Assembly: GCA_040007395.1 (NCBI GenBank)
Contig: JBDTVG010000247.1
Span: 1-22,315 of the forward strand
DNA length: 22,315 nucleotides
From: DATGFK01 sp040007395
Lineage (GTDB): Bacteria; Chloroflexota; Anaerolineae; Aggregatilineales; UBA2796
Direction of reading: 5' to 3'
Shown: piece after piece, positions 1 to 6,273 of the stretch
Position numbering within the stretch: the first letter of the stretch is position 1
Layout: each line of letters opens with the position of its first letter
Program-made: the position numbers and the translations under genes
The notes under the pieces: model-generated
What the model saw: the letters and a program-made list of their open reading frames with translations, nothing else
Databases searched by the model: none
What the model was told of the DNA's origin: nothing

Positions 1-2
1 AT

Positions 3-599
3 GCAACTATAAAATATGCCCTCAACAACAATAGCTTATTTCTTTACAGTGACTTAGGCGTTCCCGGCGATACACCTATCGCTGGACGCTGGACAAACAG
101 CATGACTCACGATGGAGTCGGCGTGTTCCGTCCCTCTAATGGCCTGATCTATCTCAAGCAAAACTTGACTAGTGGCTTCGCGGATTACACGATGGTGCTA
201 GGCGTTCCCGGCGATATTGGCTTGGCGGGCGATTGGAACGGCGATGGCGTGGATAGTCCCGGTGTGTACCGTCCTTCCAAAACGACGTTTTACCTGACCA
301 ACAAAGTCCAGAATGGCAGCGTGTTCGGGGATTACAGTGTCGCGATGGGTACCGCGGGCGATCTTCCGCTGGTGGGAGATTGGATTGGACAGGGGCACGC
401 CGGGATCGGAATTTTCAGGCCATCCAACGGGGTGATGTATCTGAAAAACCAGTTGACGGCTGGCGCACCCGATCTTCAAGTAATCTTCGGAGTCGCGAAT
501 GATATACCGTTAGCGGGTCATTGGTCAGCGTTAGGCACACTACCTAGTTCGGCAACGACGCAACCGACTCCGAAGATCGCGCCGACCTTTGTCCCATAA
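3..599 (+). CDS. Secreted FG-GAP/VCBS-like repeat protein, 3' end (5' truncated by window)
   Basis: The reading frame is open from the first bases of the window, so the ATG at 102 is internal and the true start lies upstream. The visible 198 residues contain at least three units of about 47-49 residues. Each has the pattern G-V-P-G-D-x-P-L-A-G-D-W, then an acidic N-G-D-G-x-D loop in the best copy, then G-(V/I)-(F/Y)-R-P-S and Y-L. The repetition also shows in DNA: GGCGTTCCCGGCGATA occurs at 57-72 and again at 201-216, exactly 48 codons apart. Acidic loops of this kind bind calcium in FG-GAP/VCBS propeller repeats, which are typical of exported proteins. The C-terminus is a short Thr/Pro-rich tail with no membrane segment or sorting motif. 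Ligand and function are unknown. Confidence 0.8.
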   Translation, partial: ATIKYALNNNSLFLYSDLGVPGDTPIAGRWTNSMTHDGVGVFRPSNGLIYLKQNLTSGFADYTMVLGVPGDIGLAGDWNGDGVDSPGVYRPSKTTFYLTNKVQNGSVFGDYSVAMGTAGDLPLVGDWIGQGHAGIGIFRPSNGVMYLKNQLTAGAPDLQVIFGVANDIPLAGHWSALGTLPSSATTQPTPKIAPTFVP

Positions 600-650
600 C
601 AAAGCCGTTCGAGACTTGGCTTGACTGAGAAGGAATAAGAGGTTATTCGC

Positions 651-656
651 TATAAT
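651..656 (+). promoter_or_regulatory. Possible -10 element of the thiol-redox gene pair
   Basis: A perfect TATAAT lies 34 bases before the ATG at 690, which would give a leader of about 27 nt. No -35 box stands at 16-18 bp; TTGACT at 621-626 is 24 bp away, too far for a normal sigma-70 spacer. The call rests on the -10 alone. Confidence 0.35.
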
Positions 657-689
657 TATCTATCGACTGATGTTCATTTGGAGGCGTAC

Positions 690-1208
690 ATGAACCGAAT
701 TCTAGTGAAACCTGTCTCCTTCGTCACAACGGTGTGTCTCTTGATCCTTGTGGTGGCCTGTACGAGCGCTGCCCCTTCATCTTCGGTCAAACCAGCCCGG
801 ACAGTGAATGCCAATCGTCCGTATGATGAAACTGCCAACGCCCAACAGGATATTGACGCGGTGATCGCCCTTGCCAAAGCCGACAAAAAATATGTCATGC
901 TAGACTTTGGCGGGAACTGGTGCCCGGATTGTATTGTGCTAGCAGGCTTCTACAACGCCGAACCGCTCAAGTCGTTCGTAGAGAAAAATTATCATCTGAC
1001 GACTATCGATATTGGACAATTTGACAAGAATCTTGATATTTCAGCGCGGTATGGAAACCCCATTGCCAAAGGTGTTCCTGCTGTGGTGATACTTGATGCC
1101 GACGGCAAGGTTGTCGGGTCAACAGCAAACGGCGCACTTGAGAGCGCTCGATCCATGACTGCTCAACAGGTCATCGATATTTTGACCCCTTGGACACCGA
1201 AATCCTAA
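690..1208 (+). CDS. Thioredoxin-fold lipoprotein with CPDC active site
   Basis: This is a predicted thiol-disulfide oxidoreductase on the outer face of the membrane. The ATG at 690 is chosen because TGGAGG (679-684) sits 5 nt upstream; the TTG at 678 overlaps that ribosome site. A hydrophobic signal segment ends in the lipobox V-V-A-C, with C24 as the lipidated residue. A Thr/Ser/Pro-rich linker follows, then a thioredoxin fold of about 115 residues with W-C78-P-D-C81 and the usual cis-proline in G-V-P130-A. The layout fits TlpA/DsbE-like or thioredoxin-7 lipoproteins. CPDC differs from thioredoxin CGPC and from DsbA CPHC. The next gene starts 2 bp after the stop, so the two are almost certainly co-translated. 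Fold and location are well supported; the substrate is unknown. Confidence 0.82.
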   Translation: MNRILVKPVSFVTTVCLLILVVACTSAAPSSSVKPARTVNANRPYDETANAQQDIDAVIALAKADKKYVMLDFGGNWCPDCIVLAGFYNAEPLKSFVEKNYHLTTIDIGQFDKNLDISARYGNPIAKGVPAVVILDADGKVVGSTANGALESARSMTAQQVIDILTPWTPKS

Positions 1209-1210
1209 AG

Positions 1211-1726
1211 ATGCACTCTCGAAGAAGAAAGTGGTTCGTCGCTGGTACGATCTTCATACTGTTCGCAGTAGCGGCGGGAGTTATTTGGCGTGTTACTGCC
1301 CATAGAGATACTAACATCGCTTTTGAAGAAGCAGATGTAAAAGTTGACATCTCATGGGAAAACCCGACAGCGCAGCAAATGATCTTGAAGGTTCGCTATA
1401 CTCCGGTTGAGTCGGGATTTCACCTCTATAGCAAGGACATGCCCCTCGATGGTATTGACGGATTGGGGCGACCCACCCGTCTTGAAATCGTCGATGGCTT
1501 TACCGCCGATGGGGTAGTCTCTGCCGACAAACAAGCGGTTGACCTGAGGCTGCAAGGCTTGGACACCTCGTTTCCGGTTTACCCAGAAGGATCTGTAACC
1601 TTGCGCTTGCCAATCAAAGCCTCGGCAGGTTCAGGTACAATACGGGTAGGCTATATGGCGTGTAGTCTTACCCGTTGTATGCCGCCTCACGAAAAGACGA
1701 TTGACCTACTATCGCCTGCTCCGTGA
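1211..1726 (+). CDS. Membrane-anchored protein resembling the DsbD N-terminal (alpha) domain
   Basis: The ATG at 1211, 2 bp after the preceding stop, is preferred over an overlapping TTG at 1190. The protein has 171 residues: a basic start, one membrane helix at about 8-27, then a beta-rich outer domain. Near the end the motif G-Y-M-A-C151-S-L-T-R-C156-M-P-P-H-E resembles the redox-active end of the E. coli DsbD N-terminal domain (C-x5-C followed by Y-P-P-E), although the cysteine spacing is four residues here. In DsbD this immunoglobulin-like domain passes electrons to periplasmic partners. Neither the eight-helix electron carrier nor the C-terminal thioredoxin domain is present. The adjacent CPDC lipoprotein could be the partner. 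The fold assignment rests on the C-terminal motif and is moderately sure; the role is inferred. Confidence 0.65.
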   Translation: MHSRRRKWFVAGTIFILFAVAAGVIWRVTAHRDTNIAFEEADVKVDISWENPTAQQMILKVRYTPVESGFHLYSKDMPLDGIDGLGRPTRLEIVDGFTADGVVSADKQAVDLRLQGLDTSFPVYPEGSVTLRLPIKASAGSGTIRVGYMACSLTRCMPPHEKTIDLLSPAP

Positions 1727-1747
1727 ATAAGTTTAGGTGTTGCTCAA

Positions 1748-1820
1748 TACGAAGGGCAGGATTCGAACCTGCAACCGACGGCTTATAAGACCGTTGCTCT
1801 AACCATTGAGCTACCTTCGC
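1748..1820 (-). tRNA. tRNA-Ile (anticodon UAU)
   Basis: A complete cloverleaf of 73 nt reads on the minus strand. The acceptor stem is GCGAAGG paired with CCTTCGT (G1-U72 wobble). The D arm is GCTC/GAGC with GG in its loop, and the anticodon stem is ACGGT/GCCGT with loop CTTATAA. A 5-nt variable region follows, and the T arm is GCAGG/CCTGC with loop TTCGAAT. The discriminator base is A and CCA is not encoded. Loop positions 34-36 are TAT, so the tRNA reads AUA directly. Most bacteria instead read AUA with a CAU tRNA modified to lysidine by TilS. Confidence 0.9.
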
Positions 1821-1835
1821 TAATTTTACAATATT

Positions 1836-1958
1836 TTATATCTGCCAAGATATATCGTCAATGGCTTCACCGCCGATATACATTTTTTCATTCAGTAAAT
1901 CTCCAACTTTGTACTTCCACTGATGAATCTTATCAGATATTGTTTTGAGGATAAATTC
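1836..1958 (-). other. Start-less open stretch upstream of the tRNA, possible gene-end remnant
   Basis: On the minus strand 40 codons are open between a stop at 1959-1961 and a TAA at 1836-1838. There is no good start codon or ribosome site except an internal Met. The last residues look protein-like (Y-I-G-G-E-A-I-D-D-I). It overlaps the ribosome site of the DUF5946 gene, so it is probably either the decayed 3' end of an older gene or chance in A+T-rich DNA. Confidence 0.2.
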
Positions 1959-1960
1959 TC

Positions 1961-2431
1961 ATGGTGAGCATAACTCAGCGCTGCCACGAATGTAGCGCAA
2001 TTTGGACAGAGGATGTTACCTGCGAAAATCACTTTCACCAGATGGGCTTTTGGGAGATGGAAAATCTCAGCCTCTTGGGTGAAGTGCATCACCTGATGGT
2101 GCTGTCCTACCATCTTCAACATCCAAGTTTGTACTCGCCAGAAGGCTTGCGCGGCGCGATGACTCTTCTGGTAGATTTTGTGGAGCGTGGTATTACCCCG
2201 GCGGAAGTGCGTCAGCGTGATCGCGCTATCGTGGACTCCGGCAAGCGCAGGTTCAAGATCAAGGGAACGGCGGCTTCACATGGCGCGTATGAGCACCCTG
2301 TCCACTGGACGATGACTGCCGCAGATGTAACGGCAAAAGGCGTAACACACTACTGCGATAATGTGCGAGCGTGGGCGCGATCTATCTATGAGGCGCTCAA
2401 GGCTTCGGGTAATCTTGCGGCAATAGGATAG
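1961..2431 (+). CDS. DUF5946 family protein
   Basis: A 156-residue soluble protein. The N-terminus has a possible metal-binding cluster: C8-H-E-C11, C21 and H25/H27. The signature H-H-L-M-V-L-S-Y-H-L-Q-H-P follows at about 43-55 and is what I recognise as the hallmark of DUF5946. No function is established for the family. The start is the ATG at 1961, with GAGG (1947-1950) 10 nt upstream. The C-terminal half has conserved-looking His and Trp residues in H-W-T-M-T-A-A-D-V, followed by helices. There is no signal peptide. The next plus-strand gene begins about 100 bp later, so an operon with it is possible but unproven. The family call is fairly sure. Confidence 0.75.
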   Translation: MVSITQRCHECSAIWTEDVTCENHFHQMGFWEMENLSLLGEVHHLMVLSYHLQHPSLYSPEGLRGAMTLLVDFVERGITPAEVRQRDRAIVDSGKRRFKIKGTAASHGAYEHPVHWTMTAADVTAKGVTHYCDNVRAWARSIYEALKASGNLAAIG

Positions 2432-2532
2432 AAATTTCTTACTTCGACTTGCCGTATAAAACCATCTGTCTTGTTCTCAACGTAGAAAGTGTCAAACCAC
2501 TATCTCACCACGAAACGGATGATAAATCACGA

Positions 2533-3156
2533 ATGGCAAGTAACGATTATCACTTCATTACCCACTGGCGCGTCGAAAGCACTGTGAGAGAAATCTTCGA
2601 GGTGCTGGCAAATGGCCGCGATCTGGTGCGTTGGTGGCCCTCGGTCTATCTGGACGTGACTCAGTTGGAACCGGGGAACGCCAATGGGATCGGCAAAGTG
2701 GTCAGCCTCTACACCAAAGGCTGGTTGCCCTACACGCTGCGCTGGACTTTCCGTGTGACCGACGTTCACCCCAACGGTTTTACGCTGGAAGCGTGGGGCG
2801 ACTTTAACGGACACGGCATCTGGACATTTGAGCAGGATGACGCGTTCACCAATATTACCTACGACTGGAAGATTCAGGCCGACAAGCCGCTGCTTCGGGA
2901 TCTTTCGTTTATCATGAAGCCGCTGTTTTCCATGAATCATGAGTGGGCGATGCGTAAAGGTGAGGAAAGCCTCAACCTTGAGCTTGCCCGCCGCCATGCC
3001 AAATCGCTAGAGGAACGCGCCCGCATTCCAGCGCCGCCACCCGCCACTCCCACTTCGCCTATACCGTTGTTGGCAGCCACCGCCGCCATGTTCGCAGTCA
3101 GCGGCGCGATCCTTTACGGGCTGTGGAATTTGCTAATGCTTGGCAAGGATCGCTAA
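2533..3156 (+). CDS. SRPBCC-fold (polyketide cyclase/START-like) protein with C-terminal membrane helix
   Basis: The ATG at 2533 gives 207 residues. An upstream TTG at 2449 would add 28 residues that do not belong to the fold. The opening H-W-R-V-E-S-T-V-R-E-I-F-E-V-L followed by W-W-P-S is the usual beginning of SRPBCC ligand-binding proteins, in which a long C-terminal helix closes a hydrophobic cavity. That helix is at about 130-165 here. A Pro/Ala-rich linker and a single hydrophobic segment (about 178-202) ending in G-K-D-R follow, so the domain is probably tethered to the membrane on the cytoplasmic side. A C-terminal anchor is an unusual addition. The ligand is unknown. It lies 108 bp upstream of the PadR gene, which has its own promoter. 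Confidence 0.7.
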   Translation: MASNDYHFITHWRVESTVREIFEVLANGRDLVRWWPSVYLDVTQLEPGNANGIGKVVSLYTKGWLPYTLRWTFRVTDVHPNGFTLEAWGDFNGHGIWTFEQDDAFTNITYDWKIQADKPLLRDLSFIMKPLFSMNHEWAMRKGEESLNLELARRHAKSLEERARIPAPPPATPTSPIPLLAATAAMFAVSGAILYGLWNLLMLGKDR

Positions 3157-3200
3157 TTTCCCTCGGATAAAACGCTAATTTCCGCTTCAAATTGAAATGC

Positions 3201-3229
3201 TTGACATCTTCAGCAATCAAGCATATCAT
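3201..3229 (+). promoter_or_regulatory. Sigma-70-type promoter of the PadR gene
   Basis: TTGACA (3201-3206) is a perfect -35 and TATCAT (3224-3229) a 5/6 -10 with a 17-bp spacer. Transcription would start near 3236, leaving a leader of about 29 nt. The -10 lies inside one arm of the inverted repeat at 3220-3269. Confidence 0.75.
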
Positions 3230-3269
3230 ACTTTATATCCAATAATTTATATATAAATGATGATATGCT
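3220..3269. promoter_or_regulatory. Perfect 10-bp inverted repeat around the PadR promoter and start, candidate operator
   Basis: AGCATATCAT (3220-3229) and ATGATATGCT (3260-3269) are perfect reverse complements with centres 40 bp apart, about four helical turns. The left arm contains the -10; the right arm contains the ATG at 3265. With transcription starting near 3236 the left arm would not be in the mRNA, so a DNA operator fits better than an RNA hairpin. PadR proteins often repress their own promoters at AT-rich inverted repeats. An 11-bp direct repeat, CGCTAATTTCC, at 3151-3161 and 3173-3183 (22-bp period) lies just upstream. Confidence 0.6.
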
Positions 3270-3819
3270 GAAGTATATGCTGCTAGGCTTTCTCAATTAT
3301 CGTCCGATGTCTGGCTATGATCTCGAAGGGTGGATAGAAGTTTCAACGGGGCATTTCTGGCACGCCAAGTTGAGCCAGATCTATGTCACGCTCAAGAAGA
3401 TGGAAGATGAAGGGCTAGTTCACTCCGAAATTGAACCGCAAGCAGGCCGACCAGATCGCCGGGTATACAGCGTGACTGAGGCTGGTCGGGCTGAACTACG
3501 CCACTGGTTGATCACACCGTTGGTCGAACCGGAGATGAAAAAAGATTCGCTGCTGCTCAAATTATTTTTCGGTTTACCCGCCGGAAAAACGGCACTACTA
3601 ACCCAATTACGGCTGCAACTCGAACTCCACAATCAGCAAAAGATCATTTACCAACAGCAAACGCCGCAGGAAATGTTGAAGTTTCTCGCTGATCAACCCG
3701 AATTAACTGAACACGCGCTGCTCTGGGAAATGACACGGCGCTATGGCGAGATGTACGAGGACACTTACATGGAGTGGTTGGAAGAGACGATTCGTAGAGT
3801 CGAAAACCTACCGGACTAA
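3265..3819 (+). CDS. PadR-family transcriptional regulator
   Basis: A 184-residue protein with the standard PadR architecture. The N-terminal winged helix-turn-helix (about 1-75) opens L-K-Y-M-L-L-G-F-L-N-Y-R-P-M-S-G-Y-D-L. It includes the wing motif G-R-P-D-R-R-V-Y-S-V-T-E-A-G and is followed by a long helical C-terminal dimerisation domain (about 90-175, the Vir_act_alpha_C type). The length matches PadR subfamily 1. No ligand can be read from the sequence. There is no clear Shine-Dalgarno before the ATG at 3265. Its promoter is overlapped by a perfect inverted repeat, pointing to autoregulation. The SnoaL-like gene 52 bp downstream may be co-transcribed and under its control, and the upstream SRPBCC gene is another possible target. 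Confidence 0.9.
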   Translation: MLKYMLLGFLNYRPMSGYDLEGWIEVSTGHFWHAKLSQIYVTLKKMEDEGLVHSEIEPQAGRPDRRVYSVTEAGRAELRHWLITPLVEPEMKKDSLLLKLFFGLPAGKTALLTQLRLQLELHNQQKIIYQQQTPQEMLKFLADQPELTEHALLWEMTRRYGEMYEDTYMEWLEETIRRVENLPD

Positions 3820-3871
3820 AAGTATAGATTCGCCCTTCAAGACATCATTAGGCAAAGAAAGGAAGATGACT

Positions 3872-4321
3872 ATGTATCAGCAGATTGCCAAGCACCAGAT
3901 CAGACAAGGCTACGCAAACATCAGTCGCGGGAATTTTGACGTGCTCCTGAAGCAGTTTTCGCCGCACGTCAAATTTTGTTTTTCTGGCGATCACGCAATG
4001 GGCGGTGAACTACGCAATCGCGAATCCGTCCGACAGTGGTTTGAGCGTGTCCATCGGCTGTTTCCCGGCTTGCAAATCCAAGCAGACCGAATTTTCGTCA
4101 GCGGCCTACCTTGGGATATGACCGTGACTGTCGAATTTACCGTTTGCGATACCTTGCCCGATGGCAAACGTTATCAAAATCAGGGGATTCAAGTCGTTCG
4201 CATTCAATGGGGACAGGTCATCGAAGACTATCTGATTGAAGACACACAGGTTTTAGTCGGCATCTTGCATCATTTAGCTGAACTTGGTGTTGCTGAGGCC
4301 ACTGCTGCGCCTATTCAATAG
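3872..4321 (+). CDS. SnoaL-like / NTF2-fold protein (ester cyclase-like)
   Basis: The protein has 149 residues from the ATG at 3872; GGAAG at 3861-3865 sits 6 nt upstream. An in-frame ATG at 3866 is too close to that site. The pattern fits an NTF2 alpha+beta cone: an N-terminal helix (Y-A-N-I-S-R-G-N-F-D-V-L-L), F-S-P-H-V-K-F, then V-R-Q-W-F-E-R-V-H-R-L-F-P, and beta strands ending in I-E-D-Y-L-I-E-D-T. Proteins of this fold include SnoaL-type cyclases, isomerases and many small-molecule binders of unknown role; no catalytic residue can be assigned. It follows the PadR gene in the same direction and probably belongs to its regulon. It converges on the histidine phosphatase with a 29-bp gap. 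Confidence 0.7.
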   Translation: MYQQIAKHQIRQGYANISRGNFDVLLKQFSPHVKFCFSGDHAMGGELRNRESVRQWFERVHRLFPGLQIQADRIFVSGLPWDMTVTVEFTVCDTLPDGKRYQNQGIQVVRIQWGQVIEDYLIEDTQVLVGILHHLAELGVAEATAAPIQ

Positions 4322-4350
4322 TTCTATTTTCTTGTGCTGTCTCACACTGA

Positions 4351-5031
4351 TTATTTTTTGACCACTCCAGTGGACGGCTTCACGGTTTGCATAACTGTTT
4401 TGGTCGCTTGAACTGCCCGATCTGGGGGTTGATCGGTGATAGCTTCTGGGGCGAGATGTTGGGTCTCATTGACACCAAGTAGCTCAATATGCGTGTCGTC
4501 TACTTGAAGCCGCGTGAGTGAACAATTACCCACCGTTGTTAGCCACCAGTGCAATCGCTGTTCGGGGAACTCCCACGCGAGTACCGAGGAGACAACCCCA
4601 CTGTGGGCCACGACCACGACTCGCTGGTTGGGATGCGCGGCGACGATTTCTAACAGCGCCTTCGAGACGCGACCCTGAATGGGCCAGTTGATCGGTTTGC
4701 CCGCGTGCGAATCAAGATAGTCTTCCACTGGATCAAAAATTGAAAGCGATTCGAGGACGGCGAGAAAGGGGACTTCCAAGCCCTCTACTTCACGAATACC
4801 GTTTTGTATCTCAGGAGTCTTGCCAAGTTTTGCGCCAATGAATCCGGCGGTCTCTTGGGCGCGGCGTAGTGGACTCGTATAAAAGCCATCGATGGGCCGC
4901 TGGTGGTCAAACAGATATTGTCCGGTCTGTGCCGCTTGCTGCTGCCCTAGCGCGGTCAACGGCGCATGGACATAATCTCCGTTGACTCGTATCGTGTTCC
5001 CGTGCCGAATAAGGATCAGTTCAGTCGCCAT
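4351..5031 (-). CDS. Histidine phosphatase superfamily protein (phosphoglycerate-mutase-like)
   Basis: A 226-residue cytoplasmic protein. The catalytic motif L-I-R-H10-G is at the N-terminus. S-P-L-R-R-A-Q-E-T at about 53-61 supplies the phosphate-binding arginine, and V-A-H143-S-G-V the second histidine. R-E-V-E-G at about 80-84 is the usual region of the acidic proton donor. This set marks an active branch-1 phosphatase, but members act on sugar phosphates, nucleotides, cobalamin precursors or proteins, and nothing here picks the substrate. The C-terminal 30 residues are an extra, probably disordered tail. AGGAGG precedes the ATG by 12 nt. It lies 99 bp downstream of the FRG gene on the same strand. 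Confidence 0.85.
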   Translation of the reverse strand: MATELILIRHGNTIRVNGDYVHAPLTALGQQQAAQTGQYLFDHQRPIDGFYTSPLRRAQETAGFIGAKLGKTPEIQNGIREVEGLEVPFLAVLESLSIFDPVEDYLDSHAGKPINWPIQGRVSKALLEIVAAHPNQRVVVVAHSGVVSSVLAWEFPEQRLHWWLTTVGNCSLTRLQVDDTHIELLGVNETQHLAPEAITDQPPDRAVQATKTVMQTVKPSTGVVKK

Positions 5032-5130
5032 TGGTCAATCGAGCCTCCTGTATAAATGATCCCGCCTATTGAAAAACTCAAAGTAGACCCTACACATCTT
5101 GAGATCGAAACGGTTTGGGCACTAGAATGA

Positions 5131-6183
5131 TTACTCTGATGTGTTTTCCCACCGAGCCTTTGTTTGAAGAGCACGAGTTACATTGTCATAAGTCGGCATT
5201 AGGTGGGCGCGAGATTTACCTTCTGTCCACAATAGTCTTAGAAGCTCTCCAACTTCTGTTATAGGCAGTGTTATTTTCTTTAGAAATTGAGGGTTATTTC
5301 CGATAGCCTCTTCAATAGAGCGCCACTTTCCTGTGTCAAGGAAACATTGATTTCCCAATTTATCGTGGGTAAAGATAGATTTCTGAGCAAGCAAATAACC
5401 GATTTCATGTCTAGGTCTTGCAATTAAACGCAGAGCACTAGGTGTTATACTATCATTTCCGGTACCTGAAAAAATATCCTTAGAAATTGCCCATACGGCA
5501 ATTCTGTCTTTTTCTTTATCCCTATCTGGAATAATTTCTTCCGCCGCGAAAAACGCGGCAATTAAAGGATCTTCTGTCCAGTCTAGCAGGCGAGTGGGTA
5601 TGCCATGATGCTGCGCCAAAGCAACAGCACTGCAATCTACATTAAACGGATTATTAATTTCAGTCCAAAAGAAAAATTGAGTTAACAGAAAATTTTCGTC
5701 AGATAAACCTGCATAATTACGTTGACGGTAGACAATAAATTCATTTGCTCCAGGAACGGGATGTCCTAATCTATCTGCAAACTCAGTAAATTCTTTTACC
5801 GCTTGCATCTCTGCAAAGTATTGGAGGTTTAGATTTAATTGGCGATGTGTTTGACTTGAGCGAGCACTAGCTCTTTCTCGCCCTTCGCTTTCTACGGTTT
5901 CTCCTCTCTCTATTTGTTTACCAATTTCTTCCAACTCTCTTTTTAAGGGTCCTAAATGGTTTTCTTCAAATTTAGCCCTATATTTCTGTTTAAAGCGTTC
6001 CAAATAAGGACTACGCCAAGCCGAAGGGATTAGTTGCCAGTTTGCATCAGCTTGTCCTCTAAATATCCAAGAGGCTTCCCAATTGTTTTGTCTTGAAATC
6101 CAGCGTTGGTTGGTAATTCTTAGGGTTTCTAAAAATTCCCTCGCCGTTTCTAATTTTTCTTCAATTATGGTTTCGTCTTGCAT
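5131..6183 (-). CDS. FRG-domain protein
   Basis: A 350-residue protein carrying the two hallmark blocks of the FRG domain: W-I-F-R-G-Q-A-D-A-N-W at 39-49, which gives the family its name, and Q-H-H-G-I-P-T-R-L-L-D-W-T-E-D-P at 191-206. Between them is a long charged, probably coiled insertion (about 60-135). There is no signal or membrane segment. The biochemical activity of FRG domains is not established to my knowledge; they occur sporadically and often near defence or mobile genes. The DNA is visibly more A+T-rich than its neighbours and no good ribosome site precedes the ATG, both consistent with acquisition by transfer. No other defence gene is adjacent. Family call sure; function unknown. 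Confidence 0.85.
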   Translation of the reverse strand: MQDETIIEEKLETAREFLETLRITNQRWISRQNNWEASWIFRGQADANWQLIPSAWRSPYLERFKQKYRAKFEENHLGPLKRELEEIGKQIERGETVESEGRERASARSSQTHRQLNLNLQYFAEMQAVKEFTEFADRLGHPVPGANEFIVYRQRNYAGLSDENFLLTQFFFWTEINNPFNVDCSAVALAQHHGIPTRLLDWTEDPLIAAFFAAEEIIPDRDKEKDRIAVWAISKDIFSGTGNDSITPSALRLIARPRHEIGYLLAQKSIFTHDKLGNQCFLDTGKWRSIEEAIGNNPQFLKKITLPITEVGELLRLLWTEGKSRAHLMPTYDNVTRALQTKARWENTSE

Positions 6184-6227
6184 TTTATATCATTTGTCAG
6201 CCAATGCTTATTTTGAGTTTCTCACGA

Positions 6228-6254
6228 TAAAAAGAGCCGGATTTTGTCCGGCCC
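6228..6254 (-). terminator. Rho-independent terminator after pepF
   Basis: Read on the minus strand, an 8-bp stem GGGCCGGA/TCCGGCTC (one G-T pair) with loop CAAAA is followed at once by TTTTT. It starts 20 nt after the pepF stop and closes the gap-pgk-pepF transcription unit before the FRG gene. Confidence 0.85.
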
Positions 6255-6273
6255 TTCTTCTATCCATATTGCT

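Noticed and set aside
621..656. TTGACT and TATAAT as one sigma-70 promoter
   Set aside because: The spacer is 24 bp, beyond the workable range; only the -10 was kept as a weak call.
1892..2122. 76-codon minus-strand ORF overlapping DUF5946
   Set aside because: It is antisense to the DUF5946 signature, and its apparent C-P-N-C motif arises from the opposite strand.
4364..4375. CCACT-CC-AGTGG as a terminator between the convergent genes
   Set aside because: The arms are five bases with a 2-nt centre, it lies inside the phosphatase gene, and no T-run follows on either strand.
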